Positions 38,214 through 46,230 of a stretch of DNA of 64,000 bases are shown piece by piece; within the stretch, counting starts at the first letter, position 1; each line of letters opens with the position of its first letter. The position numbers and the translations under genes were made by a program. Under the pieces are notes generated by a model, which had not been told where the DNA came from, ran no database searches, and was given only the letters and a program-made list of their open reading frames with translations. The DNA comes from Acinetobacter sp. ANC 4204 (GTDB taxonomy: Bacteria; Pseudomonadota; Gammaproteobacteria; Pseudomonadales; Moraxellaceae), in assembly GCF_002135205.1 (NCBI RefSeq), contig NZ_NEFZ01000004.1:1-64000 (forward strand). Reading direction: 5' to 3'.

Positions 38214-39113
38214 CTAAAAATGAATTTGATCTTTATATTCATCAATGATCGACAACCATGCACGAGTAGCAGGATTCATGACTACGGTGGAATTCCATGC
38301 CATATTTAAGTTCCAGCGCAAACTTGGTTGTTCCACTAAACTGACACTGAATTTTGCGCGATCTAATTGCTCACAATAAATTTGTGGTAATAAAGCAATA
38401 CCGACACCAGACTCGACCATTTTGGCAATAAAGTCCCACTGACTACTTTTACATAATACTTTGGGTTCAAAGCCTGCTGCCATAGCTGCTTCCAATATCA
38501 CATGGTTCAATGTAAAGGTATCTGCATACAGCAGAAACGATTCTTCTTTGAGCTCGGCAAATTGCACCACGTCACGCTTTCTCCATTGTGAGTCATGGTT
38601 GGAAAGCAAACACAGCGGCGAATCAATAATTTGTATCCCCTGAATACTAGGCTTTAATTCTCCCAGTAAGATACCCACATCAATATTTTTCGCTAAAATT
38701 GCTTCTTCAATTCCTGTTGCACCGACTTCTAAAAAATTCAACTCAATATTGGGATAAAGTTTATGAAATTTAGCAATCAATGAGCTTAAAAGGACTGAAC
38801 CTAAAGGTGGCAGACCGAGTCTCAGCACACCTTGCTTTACCCCTCGAATCTGATCAGCAGTTTCAAAAATTTGCTGTTGCTGTTGTAAAATCTGCAATGC
38901 ATGCTGATACAGCTGTTCCCCCATATAGGTCAATTTAACTTCTCGCTTTCGTCCTGCTTGCCCTTTATGAAATAGGGGTAAGCCAATTTCATCTTCTAGT
39001 TGCCTTAATACTTTGCTGATAGTGGGTTGAGTTAAATAAAGTTCCTCAGCAGCTACACTAAAACTTTGGCTTTTCACTAGTTGCACAAATATTTTAAGGG
39101 TCTTAAAATCCAA
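38214..39113 (-). CDS. LysR family regulator, probable regulator of the cidAB-like pair
   Basis: A 299-residue LysR-type regulator. The helix-turn-helix (residues 1-60) is FVQLVKSQSFSVAAEELYLT then QPTISKVLRQLEDEIGLPLF; the rest is a periplasmic-binding-protein-like effector domain with a strand PSIQGIQIIDSPLCLLSNHD. It diverges from the CidA/CidB-like genes with 100 bases between starts, the same arrangement as cidR-cidAB in other bacteria. In that system acetate or pyruvate-derived signals activate the pair; here this is inference from position. Confidence 0.9.
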   Translation of the reverse strand: MDFKTLKIFVQLVKSQSFSVAAEELYLTQPTISKVLRQLEDEIGLPLFHKGQAGRKREVKLTYMGEQLYQHALQILQQQQQIFETADQIRGVKQGVLRLGLPPLGSVLLSSLIAKFHKLYPNIELNFLEVGATGIEEAILAKNIDVGILLGELKPSIQGIQIIDSPLCLLSNHDSQWRKRDVVQFAELKEESFLLYADTFTLNHVILEAAMAAGFEPKVLCKSSQWDFIAKMVESGVGIALLPQIYCEQLDRAKFSVSLVEQPSLRWNLNMAWNSTVVMNPATRAWLSIIDEYKDQIHF

Positions 39114-39129
39114 AATTATTCCAGATAAG

Positions 39130-39158
39130 CATAATTATTATTTTATTATTCATAATTA
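39130..39158. promoter_or_regulatory. Repeat pair in the lysR-cidA intergenic region
   Basis: CATAATTA occurs at 39130-39137 and again at 39151-39158, 21 bases apart (two helix turns), within an AT-rich partly symmetric stretch. Placement fits a LysR-type operator between the divergent genes; the regulator assignment is inferred. Confidence 0.4.
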
Positions 39159-39213
39159 CCACCCTAGGTCAAACTTAAAATAACACTAACAATCCAAACA
39201 TGGTGGACATCAG

Positions 39214-39630
39214 ATGCGTCCGTTCAAACTGGTTTATCGTTCAATTCTTCAAGTCGGCCTGCTAATGGCCATTTGGTATATCGGTACGTTTGTACAAGCT
39301 ACGCTGTCCTTGCCTGTATCTGGTGGAGTCGTCGGCTTAACACTTTTGCTTATTGCACTGTTAACAGGATTATTCAAACTAGAATGGATTAAGTCAGGCT
39401 CTGATCTACTCCTCACTGAGCTATTATTATTTTTTATCCCCTGTGTCATCGGGTTAATTAAATATAAACATCTCTTTCTTACTCAAGGCTGGCAACTGGT
39501 TTTATCTATTGTTGTTGGTACCATTTGCGTAATGACCTGCACGGCCTACTGTGTCTCCTTAGGCTTTAAGCTTGAAGAAAAGTTTCAAAAAAAGACCAAA
39601 CGACCCCATCAGCTCAATACACAAGTTTAA
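39214..39630 (+). CDS. CidA/LrgA family holin-like membrane protein
   Basis: A 138-residue inner-membrane protein with four predicted helices. It carries the LrgA/CidA signature around LPVSGGVVGLTLLLIALLTG (residues 33-52) and ELLLFFIPCVIGLIKYK (about 70-86). Family members act as holin-like proteins or as overflow-metabolite (pyruvate) carriers; which applies here is open. It starts 100 bases from the divergent LysR gene and is followed 9 bases later by its partner, so the two form an operon. Confidence 0.88.
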   Translation: MRPFKLVYRSILQVGLLMAIWYIGTFVQATLSLPVSGGVVGLTLLLIALLTGLFKLEWIKSGSDLLLTELLLFFIPCVIGLIKYKHLFLTQGWQLVLSIVVGTICVMTCTAYCVSLGFKLEEKFQKKTKRPHQLNTQV

Positions 39631-39639
39631 GGAACCACC

Positions 39640-40341
39640 ATGCATATTCATTTTGTAGCCTTAATCTGTTTTATCGGGACCATACTGGCATATATTTGGG
39701 GTAAAAATTTTTATCAGAAATATCCCTATCTGTTATTCTCACCAACCATTCTAATCCCTTGTCTCATCATCCTATGTATGATGATGTTCCATATTCAGTA
39801 TGACAACTATATGTATTACAGTAAGTGGCTCGTATGGATGTTAGGCCCTACGACAGTTGCTTTCGCCATTCCAATCTTTGAGTATCGCAAAGTCATTCAA
39901 CAACATGCTTTCTCTATAGCATTAGGTATTATCATCGGCATGATGGTTGGAGTACTTAGCTCTTTTTACTTGGCACGTTTGTTTCATTTTGATGCTGTAA
40001 CCAGTTACAGTTTGATGAGTCGTTCTATCTCTACCCCTTTTGCCATGGAGCTCAGTAAGGCCGTTGGTGGTTCTGTAGATCTGGTGATTTTATTCACTGT
40101 GATCACTGGTATAGTCGGCGGACTTTTGGCCAATTCTGTATTGTTAGTCCTAAAACTAGATTCCAAATTCGCTCAAGGAGCATCTTTGGGCAATGCAGCA
40201 CATGGTTTTGGTACCAGCACTGCGTTCAAACGCCATAAAGAAGAAGGCGTAGCAGCCTGCCTCAGTATGGTTTTAGCAGGTATCTTTATGGTTCTTTTTG
40301 GTCCAAGTTTAATTAAAACAGTAGTTTATCTACTCAGCTAA
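39640..40341 (+). CDS. CidB/LrgB family membrane protein
   Basis: A 233-residue membrane protein of the LrgB/CidB family with six to seven helices. Diagnostic parts: KWLVWMLGPTTVAFAIPIFE, then SRSISTPFAMELSKAVGG (central) and GNAAHGFGTSTAFKRHKEEG near the C-terminus. It partners the upstream CidA-like protein. AAGGA stands before the ATG. It meets the siderophore-operon MFS gene tail to tail, 15 bases apart, with a small GCTAAA-type hairpin overlapping the end. Confidence 0.9.
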   Translation: MHIHFVALICFIGTILAYIWGKNFYQKYPYLLFSPTILIPCLIILCMMMFHIQYDNYMYYSKWLVWMLGPTTVAFAIPIFEYRKVIQQHAFSIALGIIIGMMVGVLSSFYLARLFHFDAVTSYSLMSRSISTPFAMELSKAVGGSVDLVILFTVITGIVGGLLANSVLLVLKLDSKFAQGASLGNAAHGFGTSTAFKRHKEEGVAACLSMVLAGIFMVLFGPSLIKTVVYLLS

Positions 40342-40356
40342 GGCACAATAATAGCT

Positions 40357-41580
40357 TTAGCTAATACGGCTAAAATTCTGCTCTTTAATGCCTTTAAAAG
40401 CAAAATACAGCATTAAGCCCATCATTAGTGCCAATAAAAAATAATAGGGCAAATGTTGGTTCACCTGATAGAGTCCAGTACTCAGCAACGGCGCGAAAAC
40501 AAAACTTAAAGCCTGTGTTGCCGTACATAAACTGGCTATTTTAGTTTGTAGCGTGGTTGACGCTGTTTGGGCTGCCCCTGTGGTAAAAGCGGGCATTAAA
40601 CAAGCTACAGCAATACCATAAAAAAGATAAGCGGCTTGAAAAACCCAAATCTGGCTAGCGCTGACTGAAAGTATTAACCCCAAGACCATTGTCGCTAGAC
40701 CGAACCATAATAATTGTTTAATTGACCAATTGAGTCGTTTTGAAATCGCCAATTGCATTAAAACCAGTGCGATCCCCACAATCAATGAACACTGAGAAAA
40801 ATAAATTGCACTTTGATAGGTATCGAAATGGAAGCGATCTTGAATATAAAAACCAGCAGTTAAATTTAAGGTAACAATCGCAACATATAAACTAAAACCT
40901 AACAATAACCAAATCCCTAATTTTGACCATTGCAATTTTTCTGTCGGCAGAGTGTCTAATTTCGCCGCAGTATCCGCTTGTTCCTGTACCTGTGGCGCTT
41001 GCTTTGCTTGAAAACTAAGTACAATCCAAACCGCCATACCCGTTAAAATAGCCACGGCACCCCAAAGTGGTGTCAACATGCTCCATGTCAATAACATGGT
41101 CGTCACCAAAGGCCCAATGACAACCCCTATACTGTTTAGTGCGCCAAACTTTGCCATGTTCTGACTACGATCCTGCTCACTTTGAAAAGCCGTCATGACA
41201 TAACTTTGCAGCGCAATTTGTGGCATTGCCATAAAAAAGCCCGTACTGGCACGGGTCAATATGAGTAAGCTAAACAAAACAATAAACGACATGGAATAAC
41301 TCAGCCCGTAACTAAGAACACCTGCAAATAAGCCCCATGTCAGCGCCATACCAGTGAACCCAATACTTAATAGTTGATAAATGCTGAATTTTTGGGTTTG
41401 CTTCGCGATATAAATAGCAGAAACTGCCATGACTAATGCCCCAGCCGACACCAATGCACCACCTTGCAGCTCAGTCAGCCCTAGTTGCCGAATAAAGGGC
41501 GCAAGCAAAGGTAAAATCATTGAGAAACAGGCGCCATTGGCAAGACTACCTGCAATAAAAATATTGTTATTGCTATTCAT
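40357..41580 (-). CDS. MFS transporter, last gene of the siderophore operon (probable exporter, ActD-like)
   Basis: A 407-residue transporter with 12 predicted helices. MFS features are visible in LGLTELQGGALVSAGALVMA (loop 1-2) and FGALNSIGVVIGPLVTTMLL (helix 5, with the G-x3-GP antiporter motif). That motif and its place at the end of the operon favour siderophore export. The order receptor-MFS matches actA-actD of the acinetoferrin locus as I remember it. It follows the TonB receptor gene after 75 bases. Substrate not proven by sequence. Confidence 0.75.
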   Translation of the reverse strand: MNSNNNIFIAGSLANGACFSMILPLLAPFIRQLGLTELQGGALVSAGALVMAVSAIYIAKQTQKFSIYQLLSIGFTGMALTWGLFAGVLSYGLSYSMSFIVLFSLLILTRASTGFFMAMPQIALQSYVMTAFQSEQDRSQNMAKFGALNSIGVVIGPLVTTMLLTWSMLTPLWGAVAILTGMAVWIVLSFQAKQAPQVQEQADTAAKLDTLPTEKLQWSKLGIWLLLGFSLYVAIVTLNLTAGFYIQDRFHFDTYQSAIYFSQCSLIVGIALVLMQLAISKRLNWSIKQLLWFGLATMVLGLILSVSASQIWVFQAAYLFYGIAVACLMPAFTTGAAQTASTTLQTKIASLCTATQALSFVFAPLLSTGLYQVNQHLPYYFLLALMMGLMLYFAFKGIKEQNFSRIS

Positions 41581-41655
41581 TTTATTATTTGAACCATATT
41601 TTAAGGCGAGATTACAAAGTAAAGAGGTAGCTGAACGCTACCTCTAGACATACAG

Positions 41656-43920
41656 TTAGTATTTCAATGTATAGCTCAGACCATAGGTTCGACCTTGAGC
41701 AGCTAAGCTTGAAATAGCCCCATAAACCGACTCAACCGATTGACTATAGACCGATTTGTAGTCTGTATTCCACACGTTATACACTCCAAAGCCGATCGTA
41801 CCAGGACCTGCTTTTGCATTGGCAATCACATCCATCGTTGCAAAGCCTTTGATTTCAGCAGGAACAGTCGAACCGTACTTTTCAGCGTCTTTTTTTGCTT
41901 TATCCGTACCACCAATAGCTAAGGCTTGAACACGTAGACTCATGTCATTGTTAAACTGCCACTCAGAAAATGCTGTGCCTTTCAGTGGCGCAACTCTGAT
42001 TGCATCTAGTTCTTGCCATTTCCCAGCAGTATTTTTGAACTGTCCACGGGTATACGCCATGGTTCCACCCACTGTCCAATTTGGCTGTAGTCGATATGAC
42101 GCATTTCCTTCTACACCATAAACGCGCTCATCTGTATCTAAGACTTCAATGGTATAGTTTGGACGGCCAAACTTTAAACTTTTATCTGAGTCATTATAAA
42201 AAGTGGTCACGCCCGCATTTAGACCATTTGTAGCTTGCACACGCCAACCCAACTCGTAGTTATTCACTTTAATTGGGTCAATGGTTTGGCTGTTGACTGT
42301 AAAACTTGCAGGCACATCACGAAGCATACGTTGAATATCAGGTAAATTTGAGCCTTGGGAAAAGTTTGCAAAAATTTGTTGAGCATCGCTTAAGTGATAA
42401 ACTGCACCCACATTAAATAATGTCGCGTCATGCTTTACTTTACCGCCATTTAAAGTCTTGGCTTGGTAGCCTGGTTGCAAGTCAGCGGTAATTGCCTCTA
42501 AATAAGGCGTTGATTCATCCACTTGGCTTTCTACACGTTCATAACGTACCCCTGCTTTTAAGCCTAAGCGATCTGTCACATCAAAGTCTGTTTGAATGAA
42601 GGTACCCAACTTTTCTGTTTCGACATCTGGCCCAAAAGCATAATAATTAAAAGGCTTATAATTTAGACCGTTACTAGCCACAAATGCAGCACTATCGTAC
42701 ATTTGAATATTTTGTTCATCTTGTTCATTTTCATAGTCAATACCATAGCTGAGCCCCAACTTCCGACCATTTAAGTCAAATTGTTTCTGCAAGGCAACTC
42801 GCGCACCATAAACATCAATATCTGTTTCCGACTGATAAACAAGATATAAACCGCCTCCCATAGCCTGAGCAGAAGGGAACCAGCGTGCTTGCTCATTCCG
42901 ATAGTACGCTTCAGCATTTAAGGTATGCCCCAATACATTTTGATTTTCATATTGCGTATTAAATGCGTAGCGTTCGGTTTGCGGTTGGGTCTCTAACTGC
43001 ATGCCTTTGACCGCAGCAAGACTGGCAGTATAGGTTGGGTCACGTCTTAAATAGGCTAAACTCGGACCATAGTCAGGACCATATTCACTATCTTGTTCGT
43101 CATTAAAATATTGAGCACCAAAACTCAAACTTTGACTATCTGAAATATTCCAAGTCAAACGACCATTGATATCTAATGTATCCGTATCTTGACGGTCTGT
43201 TTGCGCAACTTCAGGCCCAATACGGTTACCATGGCTGTCCTGAATTTCACCACGAGTGGTATAACTGGCACCGAAAGCCCCTTGTAGCGCACCTTGGTTA
43301 AACAAAATATTTTGTGATGCTTCATAGGCCATAGCATCTGATTTAAAGTTATTTCCCGCAGTCATCCCAACTTTAGTTTCAAAGCTAATCGGGTCTTGGC
43401 CACCACGTTTGGTAATAATATTAATAATCCCGCCTGTTGCGCCCGAGCCATAAATACTGGTTGCCCCTGAAACCACTTCAATACGCTCAATCATAGACGG
43501 TTGAATGCTATTTAACTGACGTGAACCATCGCGATAACCTGTTTGCGGTACACCATCAATCATGTATTGCACTACACGACCACGCATGGTCATACCATAG
43601 TTTGAGGTCGTTCCACTACTCGGTGTCAGAGATGGAACTAACATTCCCAAGATATCTGCAATACTCTTTCCTGCATTGGCCTGTTTTTCAATTTCAGCTT
43701 GATCAATGCTATAAACTGTCCCCGCAATATCCGCAATGCTCTTTGCAGAACGAGTTGCTGTCACCACAATCGGTGCCAGTTGTGTAGCCTCTTTTTGTTT
43801 AGCTTCAACACGGCTTGTTTGGCTATCTAATGTTGTAGTGACATCATCTTGTGCATACAATTGTGTACATACAGCAAGTGTTAAACAAGTCAACTGCATA
43901 GGTAACATAAAACGGCTCAT
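41656..43920 (-). CDS. TonB-dependent outer-membrane siderophore receptor (ActA-like)
   Basis: A 754-residue receptor that would import the ferric form of the siderophore made by this operon. Signal peptide residues 1-23 (ending LYA), TonB box-like LAPIVVTATRSAKS near 47-60, plug domain (about 60-180: ADILGMLVPSLTPSSGTTSN, MRGRVVQYMIDGVPQTGYRD, GSGATGGIINIITKRGG), then a 22-strand barrel ending in SYTLKY with an aromatic final residue. The plug is of the FhuA/IutA/RhtA type used by citrate-hydroxamates. AAGGA before the start. Transcribed with the biosynthetic genes. Confidence 0.88.
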   Translation of the reverse strand: MSRFMLPMQLTCLTLAVCTQLYAQDDVTTTLDSQTSRVEAKQKEATQLAPIVVTATRSAKSIADIAGTVYSIDQAEIEKQANAGKSIADILGMLVPSLTPSSGTTSNYGMTMRGRVVQYMIDGVPQTGYRDGSRQLNSIQPSMIERIEVVSGATSIYGSGATGGIINIITKRGGQDPISFETKVGMTAGNNFKSDAMAYEASQNILFNQGALQGAFGASYTTRGEIQDSHGNRIGPEVAQTDRQDTDTLDINGRLTWNISDSQSLSFGAQYFNDEQDSEYGPDYGPSLAYLRRDPTYTASLAAVKGMQLETQPQTERYAFNTQYENQNVLGHTLNAEAYYRNEQARWFPSAQAMGGGLYLVYQSETDIDVYGARVALQKQFDLNGRKLGLSYGIDYENEQDEQNIQMYDSAAFVASNGLNYKPFNYYAFGPDVETEKLGTFIQTDFDVTDRLGLKAGVRYERVESQVDESTPYLEAITADLQPGYQAKTLNGGKVKHDATLFNVGAVYHLSDAQQIFANFSQGSNLPDIQRMLRDVPASFTVNSQTIDPIKVNNYELGWRVQATNGLNAGVTTFYNDSDKSLKFGRPNYTIEVLDTDERVYGVEGNASYRLQPNWTVGGTMAYTRGQFKNTAGKWQELDAIRVAPLKGTAFSEWQFNNDMSLRVQALAIGGTDKAKKDAEKYGSTVPAEIKGFATMDVIANAKAGPGTIGFGVYNVWNTDYKSVYSQSVESVYGAISSLAAQGRTYGLSYTLKY

Positions 43921-43949
43921 ATCTTTTTCCTTTTATTAAATTTCTTGAT

Positions 43950-45194
43950 TCAAAAGTTTTGTTGAGTTTTTTGATGACGTGAAATGATGTATTGGCTCAG
44001 TAGTACACTGACCACAGACGCAACCGCCAATACCATATAAAAATTGCCATATCCGAGTGATTTGGCTAAAAATCCCGATGTAGCTCCCCCAATGAAATAA
44101 ACCAGTAGCTCAAAACACACCAAAATGGTGAAGTCCGTGCCTGCCTGTTCTTTAGAACTGCTCTGCATGAAATAGGCATAGAGTGAAGTCATTGCTACAT
44201 AACGAATCGCAAGCATGACAATCACAAATCCCCCCAAGAGTAAATGCCACTGGTTTAACCAGCCCAAAACAATGGCTGCGCCAATCACTCCATACAACAC
44301 CGTTCGACACCACCCCGCCCAAATAAGCAACTGAGTAGCTTGCAACTTTTTCAGAAGAAATGCTGCCGTAACGGCAGCGAGCAAACCCACGCCTGCACCA
44401 ATCACAGACATCAGCACCCCAATTTGAGCAAGCGTCCATTTTTGGTCAATGAGCATCGGATTGAGCATCGCCATTGCAGGTGCTTCAACCACGCGATAGC
44501 ACAAAATCAGTGCTAAGGCCGATAAAATCTCTGGCCGTTTAAAAGCACGGATTAAGCTTGGAGCTTGTTTAGCGATATTCGTCTGTTCACTTGCATTCTC
44601 TTGAATGTAAAAAACAGCAAACATGGTCAATGCTGTCATAAGTGCTAAACACACCAATGCGCTTTCCCAGCCGTAATATTGGTACAACCATAATGTTGCC
44701 GCACCACCTAACATACTCCCCAAAGCGACCCCAATACTTTGTGCCATACTGCCTAGACGGTATTCAGACTCTGAAAAAGCTTCAACGGTATAGCCATCAA
44801 TAGCAATATCTTGAGTCGCAGCAAAGCTTGAGATCCATAAACCAATCACAACAAATACGATCAATCCGTAAGAGAACTGGGTAAAAGCCAAGGCCAGAAC
44901 GCCAAGAACCAATGCTATTTGAGTAAAAAGCAACCATGTTTTTCGTTTCCCTAACTTCTTGATATAGAGTCGGTCAATCAGTGGTGCCCATAAAAATTTA
45001 AAAGCCCATGGAATATAAAGCAGTGACAACATTCCAATCCAACGTAAATCCACCCCCTGATGTCGCAAAATAGCGGGTAATGCCACATTGTAAAAATACA
45101 AAGGCAAGGCATGCGCCAGATATAAAACAATAACAACGGCTAGGCTCAAAGCAGAGATTTGGCGTGTTGCTCTTTGTGAATTTAGGTTTTGCAT
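43950..45194 (-). CDS. MFS transporter of the siderophore operon (ActC-like, AmpG/RhtX-type)
   Basis: A 414-residue transporter with 12 predicted helices. It has LAHALPLYFYNVALPAILRH near the start, GVDLRWIGMLSLLYIPWAFK and ATQDIAIDGYTVEAFS in the middle, which resemble AmpG-like and RhtX/FptX-type permeases. RhtX imports rhizobactin 1021, so this member may carry the ferric siderophore across the inner membrane, leaving the second MFS for export; this division is inference. I used the ATG at 45194 because GAGG stands just before it; the frame overlaps the upstream 126-residue gene by 13 bases. Confidence 0.8.
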   Translation of the reverse strand: MQNLNSQRATRQISALSLAVVIVLYLAHALPLYFYNVALPAILRHQGVDLRWIGMLSLLYIPWAFKFLWAPLIDRLYIKKLGKRKTWLLFTQIALVLGVLALAFTQFSYGLIVFVVIGLWISSFAATQDIAIDGYTVEAFSESEYRLGSMAQSIGVALGSMLGGAATLWLYQYYGWESALVCLALMTALTMFAVFYIQENASEQTNIAKQAPSLIRAFKRPEILSALALILCYRVVEAPAMAMLNPMLIDQKWTLAQIGVLMSVIGAGVGLLAAVTAAFLLKKLQATQLLIWAGWCRTVLYGVIGAAIVLGWLNQWHLLLGGFVIVMLAIRYVAMTSLYAYFMQSSSKEQAGTDFTILVCFELLVYFIGGATSGFLAKSLGYGNFYMVLAVASVVSVLLSQYIISRHQKTQQNF

Positions 45195-45562
45195 ATCCAC
45201 CTCTGCACTGCCCATTGCAGTGCATCAGAATGATCAAGCGTGACGTAATAAGGCACCCGCCACGCAGCATGCAGTGCGGGTGTATTCAGTCGTTGTTGAT
45301 CTGCCGGGTCTTGTGCAATTCGGACTAAACCCAAGCAATATTGAAAAAAAAGCTGTTTGTATGTTTTGTACCAAGCCGCTTGCAATTGACGGTATTCTTC
45401 CGGAAATTCCGTGCCAACGTCGGTTTGCATGACCAAAGCAAAGTTTTGTTTCTTTAAGAAAAAACGTTCAATTTGGCTGAGCCATTGTTCAAATTCGGCG
45501 ACTGTAACATCCTCCGAAAATCGCATATTCATGATGTGTATATGTTCTGAGCTATAGCTCAT
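45182..45562 (-). CDS. Siderophore-operon protein of unknown function (ActB-like)
   Basis: A 126-residue protein I cannot assign to a family. It starts MSYSSEHIHIMNMRFSEDVT; a helix with EFEQWLSQIERFFLKKQNFA follows, then a beta strand (LVMQTDVGTEF) and an aromatic-rich helix (AAWYKTYKQLFFQYCLGLVR). The fold may be a ferredoxin-like alpha/beta unit similar to STAS-like proteins, but that is a guess. ATGA overlaps the stop of the acyltransferase and the end overlaps the MFS gene, so it is tightly coupled to the pathway. It has no signal peptide, so it should act in the cytoplasm. Confidence 0.8.
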   Translation of the reverse strand: MSYSSEHIHIMNMRFSEDVTVAEFEQWLSQIERFFLKKQNFALVMQTDVGTEFPEEYRQLQAAWYKTYKQLFFQYCLGLVRIAQDPADQQRLNTPALHAAWRVPYYVTLDHSDALQWAVQRWICKT

Positions 45563-46203
45563 GTAAATTCCTCAGTCCTATTGAGTGGGTTGTGGTTTTG
45601 CATAAATGCAGTTGAATGAGTTAAATACCCTCCAAATTTTTCATAGAATTTATGTTTAAAGCAGTAATACAACATGGCTGTTTTTTCAGGCATCGGAATT
45701 AGGCGCTGTGCCTCATAGCACATTTCTTCCACTACTGCTGCATAAGGTTTAACAGTATGGTCAGGCTCACCAACAATTTTTTCGGATGGCGCATTCTCAA
45801 AAATGTAAAAACCCAACAAGCGCATTACTGGGCGCAAGTAGCCCTTGCCGAAAGCTGACTTTTCACCAAACAGTAAGTGCCAACCAAGGTCTAAAGCATC
45901 GCCATCGTAATAACGCCCAAGGCGGTCACGCTTGCCTTCATAGATTTCGGTATAACCCACATCCTGACCATCTACCCCTACGATCAACAACCGATGGTGA
46001 TCATCAGCCAGCATTTTTTCAAAATAAACAGCAAGGTCGATTTCAGACTTATTCAGCTGCCACTGCGGTATAACGTGGGGCTCATGCATCCATTTATGTA
46101 ACAATGCTAAATCCTCTGGATACTGCACTTGACGTAGGTAAAATTGCGTCTCATTCTCATAGTATTCATAAAAATCGGGAAGTTGCTGTGACAGTGTTTT
46201 CAT
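45559..46203 (-). CDS. GNAT-type siderophore acyltransferase (IucB/RhbD-like)
   Basis: A 214-residue acyltransferase of the AlcB/IucB/RhbD group. It would acylate the N-hydroxylated diamine before coupling to citrate. Family marks: FYLRQVQYPEDLALLHKWMH, HVIPQWQLNKSEIDLAVYFE, DALDLGWHLLFGEKSAFGKG (acyl-CoA site) and IVGEPDHTVKPYAAVVEEMC. For acinetoferrin the acyl group is 2-octenoyl rather than acetyl; this cannot be deduced here. It lies 27 bases after the second synthetase gene and is coupled by ATGA to the next gene. Confidence 0.87.
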   Translation of the reverse strand: MKTLSQQLPDFYEYYENETQFYLRQVQYPEDLALLHKWMHEPHVIPQWQLNKSEIDLAVYFEKMLADDHHRLLIVGVDGQDVGYTEIYEGKRDRLGRYYDGDALDLGWHLLFGEKSAFGKGYLRPVMRLLGFYIFENAPSEKIVGEPDHTVKPYAAVVEEMCYEAQRLIPMPEKTAMLYYCFKHKFYEKFGGYLTHSTAFMQNHNPLNRTEEFT

Positions 46204-46230
46204 GGGGAAGCCTTCTAATTTTTTAGTGTT

